Assembly (NCBI GenBank): GCA_016648135.1
Contig: JADDOH010000317.1
Location: 372,001-436,000 of the forward strand
Length of the DNA stretch: 64,000 nucleotides
Source of the DNA: Agrypnia vestita
Taxonomy: Eukaryota > Arthropoda > Insecta > Trichoptera > Phryganeidae
Direction of reading: 5' to 3'
The notes beneath the pieces are model-generated. The model was not told where the DNA came from. It did no database searches and worked only from the letters and a program-made list of their open reading frames with translations. Every line of letters starts with the position of its first letter. Position 1 is the first letter of the stretch. The position numbers were made by a program, and so were the translations under genes. Below are positions 1 through 10,950 of the stretch, one piece after another.

Positions 1-140
1 TTTTAGAAGTTCTCCGATGTTTATGCTTTATATAGAAAAATATCTTCTGGCACTGGCCGCAAAAAAAACTCTCACACAATCATTTGTGTATGCAAAGAAA
101 GACCATTTCGCAGCCAGCATGCAGCTAATATTCTGATATC

Positions 141-507
141 TGTAAAAAGCTAACGCGGGTTAGCCTTGTTTGAGTGCGACATTACCAGCGATTAAACCAG
201 CGAAGCAGTATGGCCAACGCGCGTTTAATCGAGTGACAAATATTCGGGCGAAGTACTTACGTGCGAGGTTGAGCGGAATATTCTCGAAAGTGATCCATCA
301 AATAGAAATAGCGTAATCAAAAGTGACGAGTGACAAGAGATACTTAGTGCGAATTAAGGAATTGCATAATAAGCGTGCGAAATATTCTAGAACCATTAGG
401 TTAATTCTCGAGCATGTAGAAGCTAAATACACAGATGTATTAATTATTTCTTTGAATAAAATTTTATTGTATTTTAATTCAATGCGCATCTCCGCGAATA
501 CGTGACA
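141..507 (-). repeat. Decayed solo LTR-like repeat (copy 1 of ATAT family)
   Basis: On the minus strand this begins TGTCACG and is flanked at 508-511 by ATAT. A second ATAT lies at 136-139, one base from the other end, which starts TGTAAAA. The ends and the internal word TTCTAGAA resemble the clearer LTR copies at 48191-48747 and 51349-51876. No internal retrotransposon coding sequence is attached, so it would be a solo LTR. Similarity to the better copies is weak across the middle, and the left boundary is uncertain. Confidence 0.4.
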
Positions 508-566
508 ATATTAGGTGTAGGTGTTTATTTTTTGGGAAAGTAAAATTGTCATTTAATGTTTAATTC
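464..566 (+). repeat. 103-bp direct repeat, left copy
   Basis: This segment recurs in the same orientation at 2641-2743 with about seven differences. It contains the end of the LTR-like repeat (…CGTGACA) plus about 60 bases beyond it, including TTTATTTTTTGGGAAAG. The shared part therefore crosses the LTR boundary, which suggests duplication after insertion or a larger unrecognised element. Mariner copy 1 lies between the two copies. Confidence 0.75.
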
Positions 567-567
567 T

Positions 568-1167
568 GTATTTTTTGTCTGAGACGCCTTGGCATTGGTC
601 CATTGTCATACATTTAAGCGCCAACCGCCACCTCTCATCTATCCACGTATAATTTTTATTGGTGTGTCCTTCCCGTTATTAGAATAAAGACAATATAATA
701 AAAATTAAAGAATCAGACTCAATTATCAACGAAATACCAAAATTTACGCTTAGATAAAAGAAATTAACTCAAAAAAATAGTTATAATTATAAATCCTTTA
801 AATGCGAAGTCTCGGACTCCATTTTATTGTAATTTTGTTTTCTTGACTAAGAAATTTTATCACATTGGTACTAAATTAAATTTAAGATAGTCATGAAAAT
901 CATTTCTTCAGTCATCACTGGCATTTTGACACAATTCACAATGACAAAATCAGTTTACAGAATGAAAACCAGCTTTTGTTTCTAAGCAATTTTACAATTG
1001 TACCAGAAAGTAGATGCTTGCCCGAACAAATGTGTAAGAATGCATTGTCATCGACATCAAGTCGATGTGCCAAATTTCTACTCGATTGGAAGACGGGAAG
1101 AGTATTTATAATATTTTCACTTCCAAGATTTATTCACAAAAAATAAAGACCGGCGGTGAAGTTAATA
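568..1167. other. AT-rich non-coding stretch
   Basis: I see no supportable gene, terminal inverted repeat or tandem array here. The short open frames have no recognisable domain. Confidence 0.5.
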
Positions 1168-2454
1168 TTAGGTCCTTACATATGAAAATGGCGTTTAGTA
1201 TGGGAGGAACATAAAGCCGATTTTTTTTTATTATAATATATTTATTTAATCAAAGTATGTACCATTGCTATCTATGCACTTTTGCCATCTCATAGGTAGT
1301 TCATCGATCCCTTTACTAAAAAAACCATTCGGACGGGAATCAATAAAATCTTTGAAGGCGGTTTGGACTGCCCCATCGGAGTTGAATTTTTTTCTTTGCA
1401 AGAAGTTATCCAAATTTCGAAAAAAATGGTAATCTGTTGGGGCAAGGTCCGGAGAGTACGGTGGATGTCTTAGACATTCCAATTGAAGCTCCTCTAATTT
1501 GGTAGCCGTCTGTTGTGCAGCGTGTGGTCTAGCGTTATCATGAAGCAGCAGTGGCCTAGAGCGATTAACCAGCCTCGGTTGTTTAGCAGCTAGCTTTTCC
1601 ATCATGGTTTGCAGTTGCTGACAATAGACATCTGCCGTAATCGTCTGGCCAGATTTACGAAAGCTGTAGTGAACGACACCAGCACTAATCCACCAAACGC
1701 TCACAAGTAACTTTTTTGGAGTCAATTTTCGCTTGGGGCATGGTTTGGCTGGTTCGGCAGGGTTCAGCCATTGCGATGAGCGCTTCCGATTATCGTACAA
1801 GGATCCACTTTTCATCACAGATAATGATTCGATTTAAAATCCCTTCATTATTATGCCGGTTGAGTAATGCAACGCAGCAGTCAACGCGCGTTTGTTGATT
1901 TGCTTCACTCAATTCGTGAGGTACCCACCTTTCAAGCTTTTTCACCTTACCAATTTGCTTCAAGTGGATTAAAACAGTTTTATCACTAACACCGCAGCCT
2001 GCAACTAACTCGGATGTGGTTTGCGATGGATCCGCTCCCACAATAGCCTTCAATTCTTCATTATCAACTTTGGTCTCCGGCCGTCCACGGGGCTTGTTCT
2101 GCAGGTAGAAATTTCCAGAATGAAAACGTTGGAACCAAAAACGCACTGTGTTTTCTTTTGCGGCACCGTCGCCATACACATCATTAATCCTTCGAGCCGT
2201 TTCTGCAGCACTGGTGCCACGGTGGAACTCGTACTCGTAAATAACGCGATATTTCAAGTTTTTCATTTTGTAAACTGAGTGACGCAAAGAAAAAAACAAT
2301 TGAGGAAAAAACAAATGAATTATAATTTTCAAAACACAAATATATGAGTAAATAGCTGTATAAATTTGGATTTGGAATTCCTAACCAAAGAGAAGATATT
2401 TGAGAACAAATTTGCCAGTACGGCAAAACGCCAATATCATATGTAAGGACCTAA
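1168..2454 (-). mobile_element. Mariner element, copy 1 (1287 bp)
   Basis: The element is bounded by inverted repeats. The left end reads TTAGGTCCTTACATATGAAA and the right end is its complement, ending TATGTAAGGACCTAA. TA dinucleotides lie outside both ends (1166-1167 and 2455-2456), the target duplication expected for Tc1/mariner. It contains one transposase reading frame on the minus strand. Copy 2 at 10951-12236 is nearly the same sequence and length. A third, older relative lies at 53958-54690. Confidence 0.95.
1246..2266 (-). pseudogene. Mariner transposase, frameshifted
   Basis: This encodes the DD34D transposase that binds the inverted repeats and cuts and pastes the element. The best start is the ATG at 2266-2264, giving MKNLKYRVIYEYEF; a longer upstream extension in frame looks like leader. 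An N-terminal helix-turn-helix region is followed by the first catalytic Asp in CDEKW. The second is in LLLHDNARPH and the third in YSPDLAPTDYH; 34 residues separate the last two, the mariner signature. An extra A at about 1799-1800, just after CDEKWIL, shifts the frame, so the protein is split between 1790-2266 and 1246-1818. About 340 codons in total match the usual mariner length of about 345. The catalytic residues survive, but the frame is broken, so the copy is probably inactive. Confidence 0.93.
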
Positions 2455-2640
2455 TATAAAGGATTTAATAAAAAGGTTCGATATTTGTAAACAACAAAAT
2501 TTTGTCCTTTGTTTATTTCACATTAATAATTCCACTTTTCAATTATATACTTATTTTGAAAAATGAAATGTAACTATGACACAAGCCCGGAATATTCCGA
2601 TTTCTAATAGATTTCTCTCTTCTCTGAACTCAATAAATTC

Positions 2641-2743
2641 TTATTGTCTTTTAATTCGATTCCCATCTCCGCGAATACGTGAAAATATTAGGTGTAGGCG
2701 TTTATTTTTTGGGAAAGTAAAATTGCCATTTAATGTTTAATTC
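2641..2743 (+). repeat. 103-bp direct repeat, right copy
   Basis: Partner of 464-566, about 93% identical by eye. Here the LTR terminus reads CGTGAAA rather than CGTGACA, followed by the same ATATTAGGTGTAGG flank. Confidence 0.75.
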
Positions 2744-3195
2744 AGATTTAAATATTTTGTCCACGGACACATCACATTTTTTACAATTAAAAATCTACTA
2801 AGTTATTGTTTATTTACCATTTTTTTACAATTAAATATTTACAATAAAATTTATAATGGCACCGCAGTTGATAAAACATTTTTGAAATGATATATTATGT
2901 TATGTAGCAAAAAAAACAATGAATTCAGTTTAAAAAAGCAAAATTGATAAATGTACAATTTTAATTACAATAACAGGTAGTGTTTATGAATGTATATGCA
3001 AAATTCAAAGTTTGTGAACAAAATAATCTCAAGACTTTTTCTTTAATTATTTAGTATACGAGTATAATTATACACTAGATAAATTAGACTTGTTTCAAAT
3101 TAGACTCGTATCTCTTCAATATTAAATAAATTAAATTAAAATACAAGAAATCAACTCCCATCAATATTTAATTTAGATTTATAATTTTAAATGAT

Positions 3196-3236
3196 TCTTT
3201 GGGCCCCCGATCCTACTAGGACAAGGGGATGATGTT
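3196..3236 (+). repeat. RTE-like 3' end fragment
   Basis: The words TTGGGCCCCCGATCCTACTA and GGACAAGGGGATGATG match the 3' end of the RTE-like relic at 40846-41700, which ends GGGCCCCCGACCCTACTAGG then a GAT-rich tail. Only about 40 bases remain. Confidence 0.6.
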
Positions 3237-5188
3237 TAAATTATGCGAGCGGCCACTTGCATCAAAAGTAAACATTGATCTAAGCGATAATTAGCGAACA
3301 CGTGATTTCAAATGTTAATTTTGTTTCAGATTCTATACTACCCCGATTAATCCGCAACCCGGCTAACGCGATTCCGCGTAATCATGAGCCCGTACTGGAT
3401 GGTGGCGCATGAAATATCAGTAATCAACTTTATACATGGTTTGCACCCCGGGCAGTCCCCTTTAACCCATATCTTAATCCCTCACTGTAGTTGTGTGGCA
3501 ATTCTTTGGCAAGAAAATTAATCTGTCTGTGTACTACATCATAAGCGAATACGATATGAACTTATTTTCAGAGTGCAATGTTCATGTTGGCCCTATTATG
3601 CATTCCTGAAAAGATGGCACACGCGTCCCACATTAATCATGGATTAAACGTAATTGAAATTTTCTAATATTTTTTTTTTATATTCTCGCTTATTAAGTTT
3701 TGGGATAATAATCTTAAGATCCCAATATGGCTATTTTCGAAATATGGCCGGAAATATTTTTTATTATTACAATATAATAATAGTACATAAATTTATTAAA
3801 CGTTTAATTATTTTATGTTAATAGTAATGGCCCGGTTAATACTCTTGTAGGTTGATGTAGGCAAAGAAAATAAATTTTGATATAAAATTGAACATCATAT
3901 TTTATTATATAATGGATTAACATACCAAGAAATTCGGAATATTTTTAAAATGGTTTAATAATGTGTTAAATTTACATTAAATTTAAAACAGCAACATGCT
4001 GCGCGCGATGTACCTACATAATTTTTTCTGCACCGATTTACAAATTCAAGTGATTTTTTTTTCATGGATTAAAAATATTAAACTGAATTTAATTTTTCTT
4101 TATGCCAAAAACTGGATATATCATATATAAATGTTTGACACGTCTGGCTAGTGCATTTTTATTTTATAAAATGTACCTTATTATTATTTCTTGAGTATCG
4201 CATTCATTGACACACAACAAAGAGACAATATTTGCTCGGCCCCATTCTTATGGGCCTGTTTAGTTTAGTGAATAGTGTCCCCTCTTCAAAAATAAGCTTG
4301 TGCAAGTACTGAAAATAATTTCCAGTATAGATTGTTTAAAAAAAAAGCAGTATTCGATCTTTCTGAATAAAATCTCGGTGTTGAATTAGCAGCGCCTTGA
4401 TGGAGTATGTACCGAAGTCACAGTAGGAGAAAAGAGATGACGCCAAAATAACTGCATATAAAATTTTTGTGTAGTGTTAAAATGCCAGATTGTGCGGTAA
4501 TTTTTTATTATTTCTCCAAATGAATTTACGAATCCTTCGATTTAATGGCAGAAAATTTCCAAGAAAATTCACAATTGAAATACAAATCTCATATAAATAG
4601 TGAATAAAGATGCCGAAAAATGTCCTCGCCAGTGCCGATTATACCAAACTAAAAAAATCAACGTAAGGCGTATTGTATATTTATTGGTAGAAATATTACG
4701 ATATATCGGTACTATTTTTTACTGCCAAAATATAACAAAATGAAAAGGGTAACCATAATTTTTTGTTTCGTCGTCATTCCTGGTGCTTTTCTTTGTTGTT
4801 AGTTTAAGTTAAAAATCTATCGTAATCCCTGAAATCAGTGCACACTACTAATTCAGATTAATTTTTAACGGTACGTTGGAGTTTATTATGCAAAATTTAC
4901 ATACTGTGGAATGTTATTGTCTTAAAAAGACATATTTCTTGAATATTGAGTATTGAGATGAAATCGCGTAAATCGAGAGACATAATTATGTAAATGTATA
5001 TATTTATGTTAAAATTATGACATTGAAATTTAAATTCAATATAAGTTGTTTGTGTCACTCACATTGCCGTTACATCCAGTGATGTACCTACTGGAATTAC
5101 GATTTACAAGTAACATTAGTACAAAATACAATACTATAATTTTATATGGTCTTGTAAGACCGGAGTTCATGGAAATTACACTATGGCC
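3237..5188. other. AT-rich stretch with no recognised feature
   Basis: About 2 kb with no convincing exon, RNA gene or element boundary. Short A/T runs are common. Confidence 0.5.
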
Positions 5189-5323
5189 CGAATGCAGAGT
5201 CAATACTTAGATGATTTAAAGTTTAAGATACGCCTTAAAAGCGTAATTTTCAGTACGAAATAACACTTTTAGGTTAACGGGTATCTTAACCTTTAAATCA
5301 TCTAAATATTGACTCTGAATTCG
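5189..5323. repeat. Short inverted-repeat (MITE-like) element
   Basis: Two arms of roughly 40 bp face each other: GCAGAGTCAATACTTAGATG on the left and CATCTAAATATTGACTCTGA on the right, separated by about 50 bp. Both arms extend through a TTTAAAG/CTTTAAA block and GATAC/GTATC. The whole unit is about 135 bp. No coding potential. Confidence 0.7.
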
Positions 5324-6465
5324 ACCCCATGAGGTACTGGGTGACACCAACCCTAGTGACGCTGCAGCCCAAAGTCATAAAATATATGAATAATATTACG
5401 CTCATTTACAATAATGCAGATGAGTGCATAACTCAATCGTTTGAAAAAAATTCTAATGAGAGCTATCTTATATTAAATAATAAATAACACGATTTAAAAA
5501 AATACTCTGATGAATTAAAAACCACAGAATGGAAAATGTTTTTGATAAAATTTGAAATGTATATTTTTGTTCGACTTTAAATATTTATGTTAAGTAATTA
5601 ATTGGTATACATTCAACCGATAATAATATCTAACAATATTGCGAAAAATCGCTTTTTGGCAGGCATACATATATTATATATAGCAGACCATAATGACTCT
5701 TACGCTTATTCGTTATCTGCATATCTATCCAAGTCAAATATCTCTTCTGTCATCCTCTCGACCTACATAGGACAGAAATCGTCACTAATCACGTCATATT
5801 TCCTCGGGTGACGTATATTCACACAATATGTGCACCTCAGCTGTGGTTTTGTTTGGAATTAGGACCGAAAACTTTATTAAAGAATTGTACGTATTGATAT
5901 CGCATATTTTTTTTAACAAAAAGACCGTCAACAGGTCATTATTGACCCTAATAGGTGGTCCTAGAATGACATTAGTAATAATTAAAAATAAAATACACTG
6001 AAAGCGATAAAAATGCGGTTGCAATTCGCAGAAAATCTGTACGATAGACTGAAGTATTAACAAAATAGGAGGAAATGGAGAGCGGTTTGTAGCATAGTCA
6101 ATATAATACAAATACATAATTCTCCTCTTTCACTAATGCTACCAACACGCGACGCTACGCTAAATGGCGCTGTTTTCACAGCATTAGATCGCGACCGAAA
6201 TATACATATATAATTAATTATCTGTATAATAAGAGATGCTTACATCAAGGTGCATTTTTTGTGAAAACTGCACACCCAAAAATATTTTCATTAAATGATA
6301 TTAAATATAAAATTTTAAACATATTTTATAAAAAACAATTACATATAAAAATTTTCATATAAGCGAATCGTGTACATATAGGTTTTTGAGTTATATACCG
6401 CTAGGATATGCAAACTTCTGAGCAATGTAAAGCTGAATTGAAACACGTTAGTCATTTTTGACGGG
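5324..6465. other. No recognised feature
   Basis: Two open frames of 69 and 107 codons lie at 5602-5811 (+) and 5794-6117 (-). Neither shows a domain, a conserved motif or splice signals that I can support, so I do not call them genes. Confidence 0.45.
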
Positions 6466-6487
6466 TCTTAGCTGGTAATAATATAAT

Positions 6488-6620
6488 AAGGGTTCATTGA
6501 GATGGTTTGGCCATATGGAACCGGGAGAGGTTGGTAAAGAAAATATACGAAACAAAAATTGAAATAACAGGAACACAGTACATCCACGAAAGATCTGGCA
6601 CGAACAAATAAAAGTAATAT
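6488..6620 (+). pseudogene. Non-LTR reverse transcriptase tail, decayed
   Basis: Translation around GAGATGGTTTGGCCATATGG gives RWFGHMEPGE, followed by a basic region (VHPRKIWHEQ). This is the RWFGH…R-rich tail seen just after the RT domain in RTE/L2-like retrotransposons. Stops and frame changes surround it. Related tails lie at 39890-40170 and 47190-47405. Confidence 0.5.
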
Positions 6621-6649
6621 GGACGAATTACACTTATACCTAATCATAG

Positions 6650-7260
6650 GAAATACAAAAAAGAAGATATATATATATTTTTTATATTTAAATAAACAAT
6701 ACACAGTTACAATATTATAAGTACAGATACAATATAGCTAATTACAATAAAATAAAATTCAAGCCAAAACGTGTTTGAATTGGGGGGTACGGCTGATTAA
6801 GATGGGGTTGGTATACGAGTATATGTAATATAAATTAAATGTGATAAGTATGATACACATTCATTAATACATGTAATATGGAGTTAGGTTTTAAATTTCT
6901 TTAAAGAAATTAAAATTTGTAGAAATCTGAGTTGCACAATAGTTGCTTGATTTGGGATTTGAAGACTTTATATTTTTTTCTATTTTGATTATATGAGGGA
7001 GGGCACTAAAAAAATTTAAACCTTGATAGGAGTAATGGTGTTGAGAAGCACTAATTAATAAACATAAATTTAGAAATTTCTAAGTTGCCACAAGATCTAG
7101 ATCGGTTACTTATTTTTATGGATGTCAATAAATTATAATGGTCTTTATGAATTTGTAACAGAGCATTCTTTTTTAATATTTTAGTAAGACTGAGGACCTT
7201 AAAGGAGTTGAATAGTTGTGCGGTTGGAAATATCGATGGTTTTCTAAGGATGACTTTCAA
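6650..7260 (-). pseudogene. 5'-truncated non-LTR retrotransposon, RT C-terminus
   Basis: The minus-strand frame at 7051-7260 reads FNSFKVLSLTKILKKNALL, then HKDHYNLLTS and GNLEISKF. Past the stop it continues with FKFF…NPKSSNYC-like sequence. This order (KVLSL…KIYKKNAL…HKH…NLEIPK…FKSQIK) is the C-terminal tail of jockey/CR1-type retrotransposon ORF2. Everything upstream is missing, as is usual after incomplete reverse transcription. The AT-rich remainder down to about 6650 would be the 3' UTR. It is non-functional. Confidence 0.65.
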
Positions 7261-7351
7261 GACCTTTTATGTACTATAACTTATTCACACATTCAATTCC
7301 ATTAAAATGCCCTTCACTCTTGATCGACGGAAAGATTTGTTAGTTAAATTT

Positions 7352-7508
7352 GGCGGCCTCCGTAGCCCAATGGGCATGACACTGGCTTCTCACACCGAGG
7401 ATTCAGGTTTCGATTTCCGATGAGGTCACAATACATCTACTCAAGCTTGGGTGTTTTTGTGATCTAACGACTTCAGAAATTGGGCCTCGTGGCATGTTAA
7501 AGCGTTTA
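7352..7508 (+). repeat. tRNA-derived SINE, copy 1
   Basis: It begins GGCGGCCTCCGTAGCCCAAT (A-box-like), has a B-box-like AGGTTTCGATTTCC, and continues with CTCAAGCTTGGGTGTTTTTG, TGATCTAACGACTTC and AATTGGGCCTCGTGGC. The same order of words appears on the minus strand at 9897-10048 and 17035-17158, so this is one SINE family. Transcription would be by RNA polymerase III. Confidence 0.75.
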
Positions 7509-7559
7509 TTAAAATAAAAATATATCTGCGGTCGGGGGACCCCCGTTAGGAAAGAAGTT

Positions 7560-8340
7560 CTTTACGTCTTTTTTTCAATCCGAATGTAATTCGATATGGA
7601 GATCTAGATTGTTAATATTTTCGTATTTTTTTCGAACTTTGAAGTTGTTTTAGATTTTTTTTCTTTTTCAATACATTTTTTAACGCTGAGCATATGGTTT
7701 TACTATTGTCTCTCTGTAAATGTAAATAGTAAATAATATACATTCGAATCACATTAAACATATATAAACAGTAAATAATTGTATCAAAATATACAATTTA
7801 ATCAACTTATTTTTCTAAATTTGTATTACACATACTTGTTGCAATTTCCATTTCTCGAATCTTTATTGCAATAATGAGACAATATAATTCACGTATAATT
7901 TAAAACAAATTACAAATAAGTTACAGTTTTAAAGTTATACAATACACGCACGACGTCTTCTCGAATCTCGATACTCGCACGCGTACACCCACACTCGTAT
8001 AAAATAGAAAGAGAATGAGAGAAAATCGCATGGAGAGGGCGTAACGCTTTTTCCTTACGTGACGATTTTTACAAGTCAACTCCTACCGTAGGCCTCGTTA
8101 AGGAACTTCGTTCCAAAAAAGTGTAAAATAATAACTTAATGTTCTCAAAAATTTGCAATTTTCAGTAAAAATATGTTTTCAAGCTTTCGGTCTGGCGCCG
8201 TTGTGGTTCCTCTAATTTTTTTTAAAGGTGAGTCAAAGAGTGTAAAATCCCTCCATTGTTCATGCTAGGCTTTAATTTCGGTATTACTCATACCTTGGTA
8301 CGAATACACACCCTTCGATAGACGTTTGATGATGTACTCG
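7560..8340. other. No recognised feature
   Basis: AT-rich sequence without a supportable gene or element. Confidence 0.45.
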
Positions 8341-8369
8341 CAGGGCAATATCCGACTGTTAGAAATGGT

Positions 8370-8450
8370 TCTAGTCCCCTCGGCTCGGCGGGCTCTGGCG
8401 ACGGCCTGGCGACTCACGCTACTGGACCCGGGTTCGAACACTGTCTGGGA
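8370..8450 (+). repeat. tRNA-like (SINE head) segment
   Basis: A GC-rich patch in AT-rich surroundings reads CTCGGCTCGGCGGGCTCTGG and then GACCCGGGTTCGAACACTG, a good match to an RNA polymerase III B box (GGTTCGANNCC-like). I cannot fold a full cloverleaf or find the 3' acceptor strand. It is more likely the head of a SINE than a working tRNA gene. Confidence 0.4.
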
Positions 8451-8599
8451 TATTCTGCTACATATAAAGCGAATTTTTCGGACCATGTACCTAACATTTT
8501 TATCAAAAAAAAATCGGCATAAAAGTTGGGTTCATCTTGTGGTCCGAATGTAGGGGATACGTGGCAATACTCGTAGTATCTGCAGAAAAAATTAGACTA

Positions 8600-8811
8600 C
8601 CAGAATAAATACAAGGTATAGCAGATCTAGCCTACAATACTATAAAGGTAGAGTAGTCTAATTTATGAGTCAAAAATGTTCTAGCAACTATTTTACGGAG
8701 ACAAACATCCAAGGTTTGCCTTTTTTTCGATATTTCTCACTAATTTTCTATAAAACGTTGGACTATCATTAAAGTAACGGATATCAAATAATAAAAATTT
8801 ATTCTCTTTAA
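8600..8811 (+). repeat. Foldback family FB1, left part (split copy)
   Basis: It carries the FB1 signature: TGAGTCAAAAATGTT, then TTCGATATTTCTCACTAATT, AAAACGTTGGACTATCATTA and an AGTAACGGATATC block. Complete relatives are at 29673-30218 and 43037-43574. The copy is cut at 8811 by the TTAA element and resumes at 9712. Confidence 0.6.
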
Positions 8812-9710
8812 GGGGGGGGTAAGGTTTTTAACTTATTTTGCATTTTATTTTTTTAAATGAATGTATAACATCGTAAGAATATTGTGTCAAAATTTCAAGT
8901 CAATCGGAGCATAATTGACGAAATTATGAACATTTGAGCGATACTCAGACTGATTTTCTATACCTGCTCGGGCAGCTAAGAGACGCGCTCACCTGAGGAC
9001 TACCGGACGTGCTATTGTATTAGAAGAGTTTTGCGTAGACAAGGACAAACAGATGCTGATGATGAAAGCTCTTTGCCGTGTGAACATGGCATCGACGATT
9101 ATGTGTAAGTATAAAATAAGTGTTGAGTTTTATTTTGTGTTTTACAGTGTGCAAAACTTTAAATCGTTTTCCCCACATCTCACGTTTTCAAAGTCGGTGT
9201 CCATCATAACTTCAAAACTACTACACCGATCCTTTTGAAATTTTGAACACTATTTCTGTACATAATTTACGAGGTAACGCTGGAGAGTTTTTTTCAAATT
9301 TGTTATTAATTTTTATTTTTTAATAACAAATTAGTCGATATTTTTCGCAAAAAATCGCGTTTTTCCCTTCAAAGTGTTCCAAAAAATTGAAAAATTGAAA
9401 TTTCAAAAAACCCTCCCAGCGTTACCTGGAAAAATCTATTATCTAACGAATGAACTTTGATTTTTTGATTTCAGATGATCTAGCACCAAGTTATGATGGA
9501 CACCGCAATTCTCCTTTTTTCCGAGACACGTCCGAATAATTGCTGCCATTGCCGTATTTTTTAATATTTCGTCTTGAAAATTTTACACAATATTTTTCAA
9601 ATATCATACTTTAATGTACCATTGGTTTTAATAAAGAGATTTTAACTGTGTCGTCACAAAAAATTCACAAAAACATGCCTTTTTTTGTACGAATTTACCT
9701 TACCCCCCCC
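8812..9710. mobile_element. TTAA-flanked inverted-repeat element (899 bp)
   Basis: The left end is eight G followed by TAAGGT and the right end is the exact complement, ACCTTA plus eight C. TTAA stands directly outside both ends (8808-8811 and 9711-9714). A TTAA duplication is the hallmark of piggyBac-type transposition, although the eight-G terminus is unlike the usual CCC(T/C) start. Inside are further inverted pairs, for example GAGGTAACGCTGGAGAG against CCCAGCGTTACCTGG. No transposase domain is visible, so it is non-autonomous. It interrupts an FB1 repeat and is therefore younger than that host copy. Confidence 0.7.
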
Positions 9711-9711
9711 T

Positions 9712-9800
9712 TAATACAAGTCAGAGAGAATTATTAAAACCTTGCAGAAATTTGATATTAGAACAAGGTTGCCTGAACATTTTTTACTCATAATTTAACA
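9712..9800 (+). repeat. Foldback family FB1, right part
   Basis: It resumes after the TTAA element and contains AACAAGGTTGCCTGAACATT, TTACTCATAATTTAAC and the FB1-type end ACACCCTGTATA. Confidence 0.55.
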
Positions 9801-9896
9801 CCCTGTATATCAAATTTTCATTTATTTTTATATCAATGCACCTATTTAATGTTGATACCTACATATGTATTATATTTGTTATTTACTTCTTTTTTT

Positions 9897-10048
9897 AACA
9901 CTTCAACAGGCCAAGAGGCCCAATTACAGAAGCGAACCACATCACAAAACACCTAGGCTTGAGTAAATCACATTGATTAATAATGACCTCACCGAGAATC
10001 GAACCTGGAGCCCTCGATGTGAGAAGCCAGTATCATATTAATGTTATT
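9897..10048 (-). repeat. tRNA-derived SINE, copy 2
   Basis: On the minus strand: ACTGGCTTCTCACATCGAGG, then the B box CCAGGTTCGATTCTCGG, TGAGGTCATTATTAATC, TTACTCAAGCCTAGGTG and AATTGGGCCTCTTGGCC. Same family as 7352-7508, with a better preserved B box. Confidence 0.75.
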
Positions 10049-10049
10049 A

Positions 10050-10948
10050 TAATAAGCTTTTTTAATTAAAATTTCTCTAAACTATACTTTTATGGAGATT
10101 TATATTGTCATTGATAGCTATTGATACAATGTCAATACTGTGTTTTTGAAATATTAACAGAATATCCCCGAAAGGGTAGACCTATTTGCATGCAATGCAC
10201 CAACTTCAACCCTCAACTTCCCGCTATAATTTCCCTTCATGCCGCTCCAAATTGGATGAATAGCTGATGTCGTGTTTTCAGAGCATAATGTCAATGAACT
10301 GGGAAAAGGCTAAAGTCGTCGGTTCGCTTTAATTAAATAGGTATTATAGGTACAATATTTGTTAATAACCACTCACTGCAATACTCAATCATTATATCAT
10401 AAAATAGTATGTATATAAAATCAATTTGAAAAAGATCTATTAGTAAACAAAAAATATTTAGACTTGAAATTTGTGTACAATATTTTGTTTTTCAAATGGC
10501 GTGAAATTTGTAATTTATATTTTAATGTTTTTGGTCTTAACTCATTTATCAAAATTTTGGATAACATGCATAACCAAAATGATTCTCCTAACATAAATAT
10601 ACGACTAAAATTTGGATTAGGAAGATGAGTAGAAAAGTAATTGATGCACTCATTCAAATAAAATTTTAACTGAAGTTTGACAGCCGGTTACCTGGTAACA
10701 TTATTTTAATTTTAATAATAAACTTGCTTGGGACTTGTAAATTATACATATTGTCTATCTCAGCACACATAACTTTATATTTTATACGTTGTCTTTAAGA
10801 CAGGCATAGTATGTATAATAATTACCTACAAAATTGTACACTGTTACACAGACAATTAAAATAAAAATAAATTAATGTAAAGACAATATAAATCATCCCT
10901 ACCATTTATGCAACAGTGCTACGAAACCCCGTTGACCAAATGCCAAAT
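10050..10948. other. No recognised feature
   Basis: AT-rich. A 78-codon minus-strand frame at 10421-10657 has no clear homologue by eye; it could be a very decayed retrotransposon tail, but I cannot support that. Confidence 0.4.
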
Positions 10949-10950
10949 TA

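Noticed and set aside
8370..8450. Functional tRNA gene
   Set aside because: A good B box is present, but I could not form the acceptor stem or anticodon arm. A SINE head is more likely.
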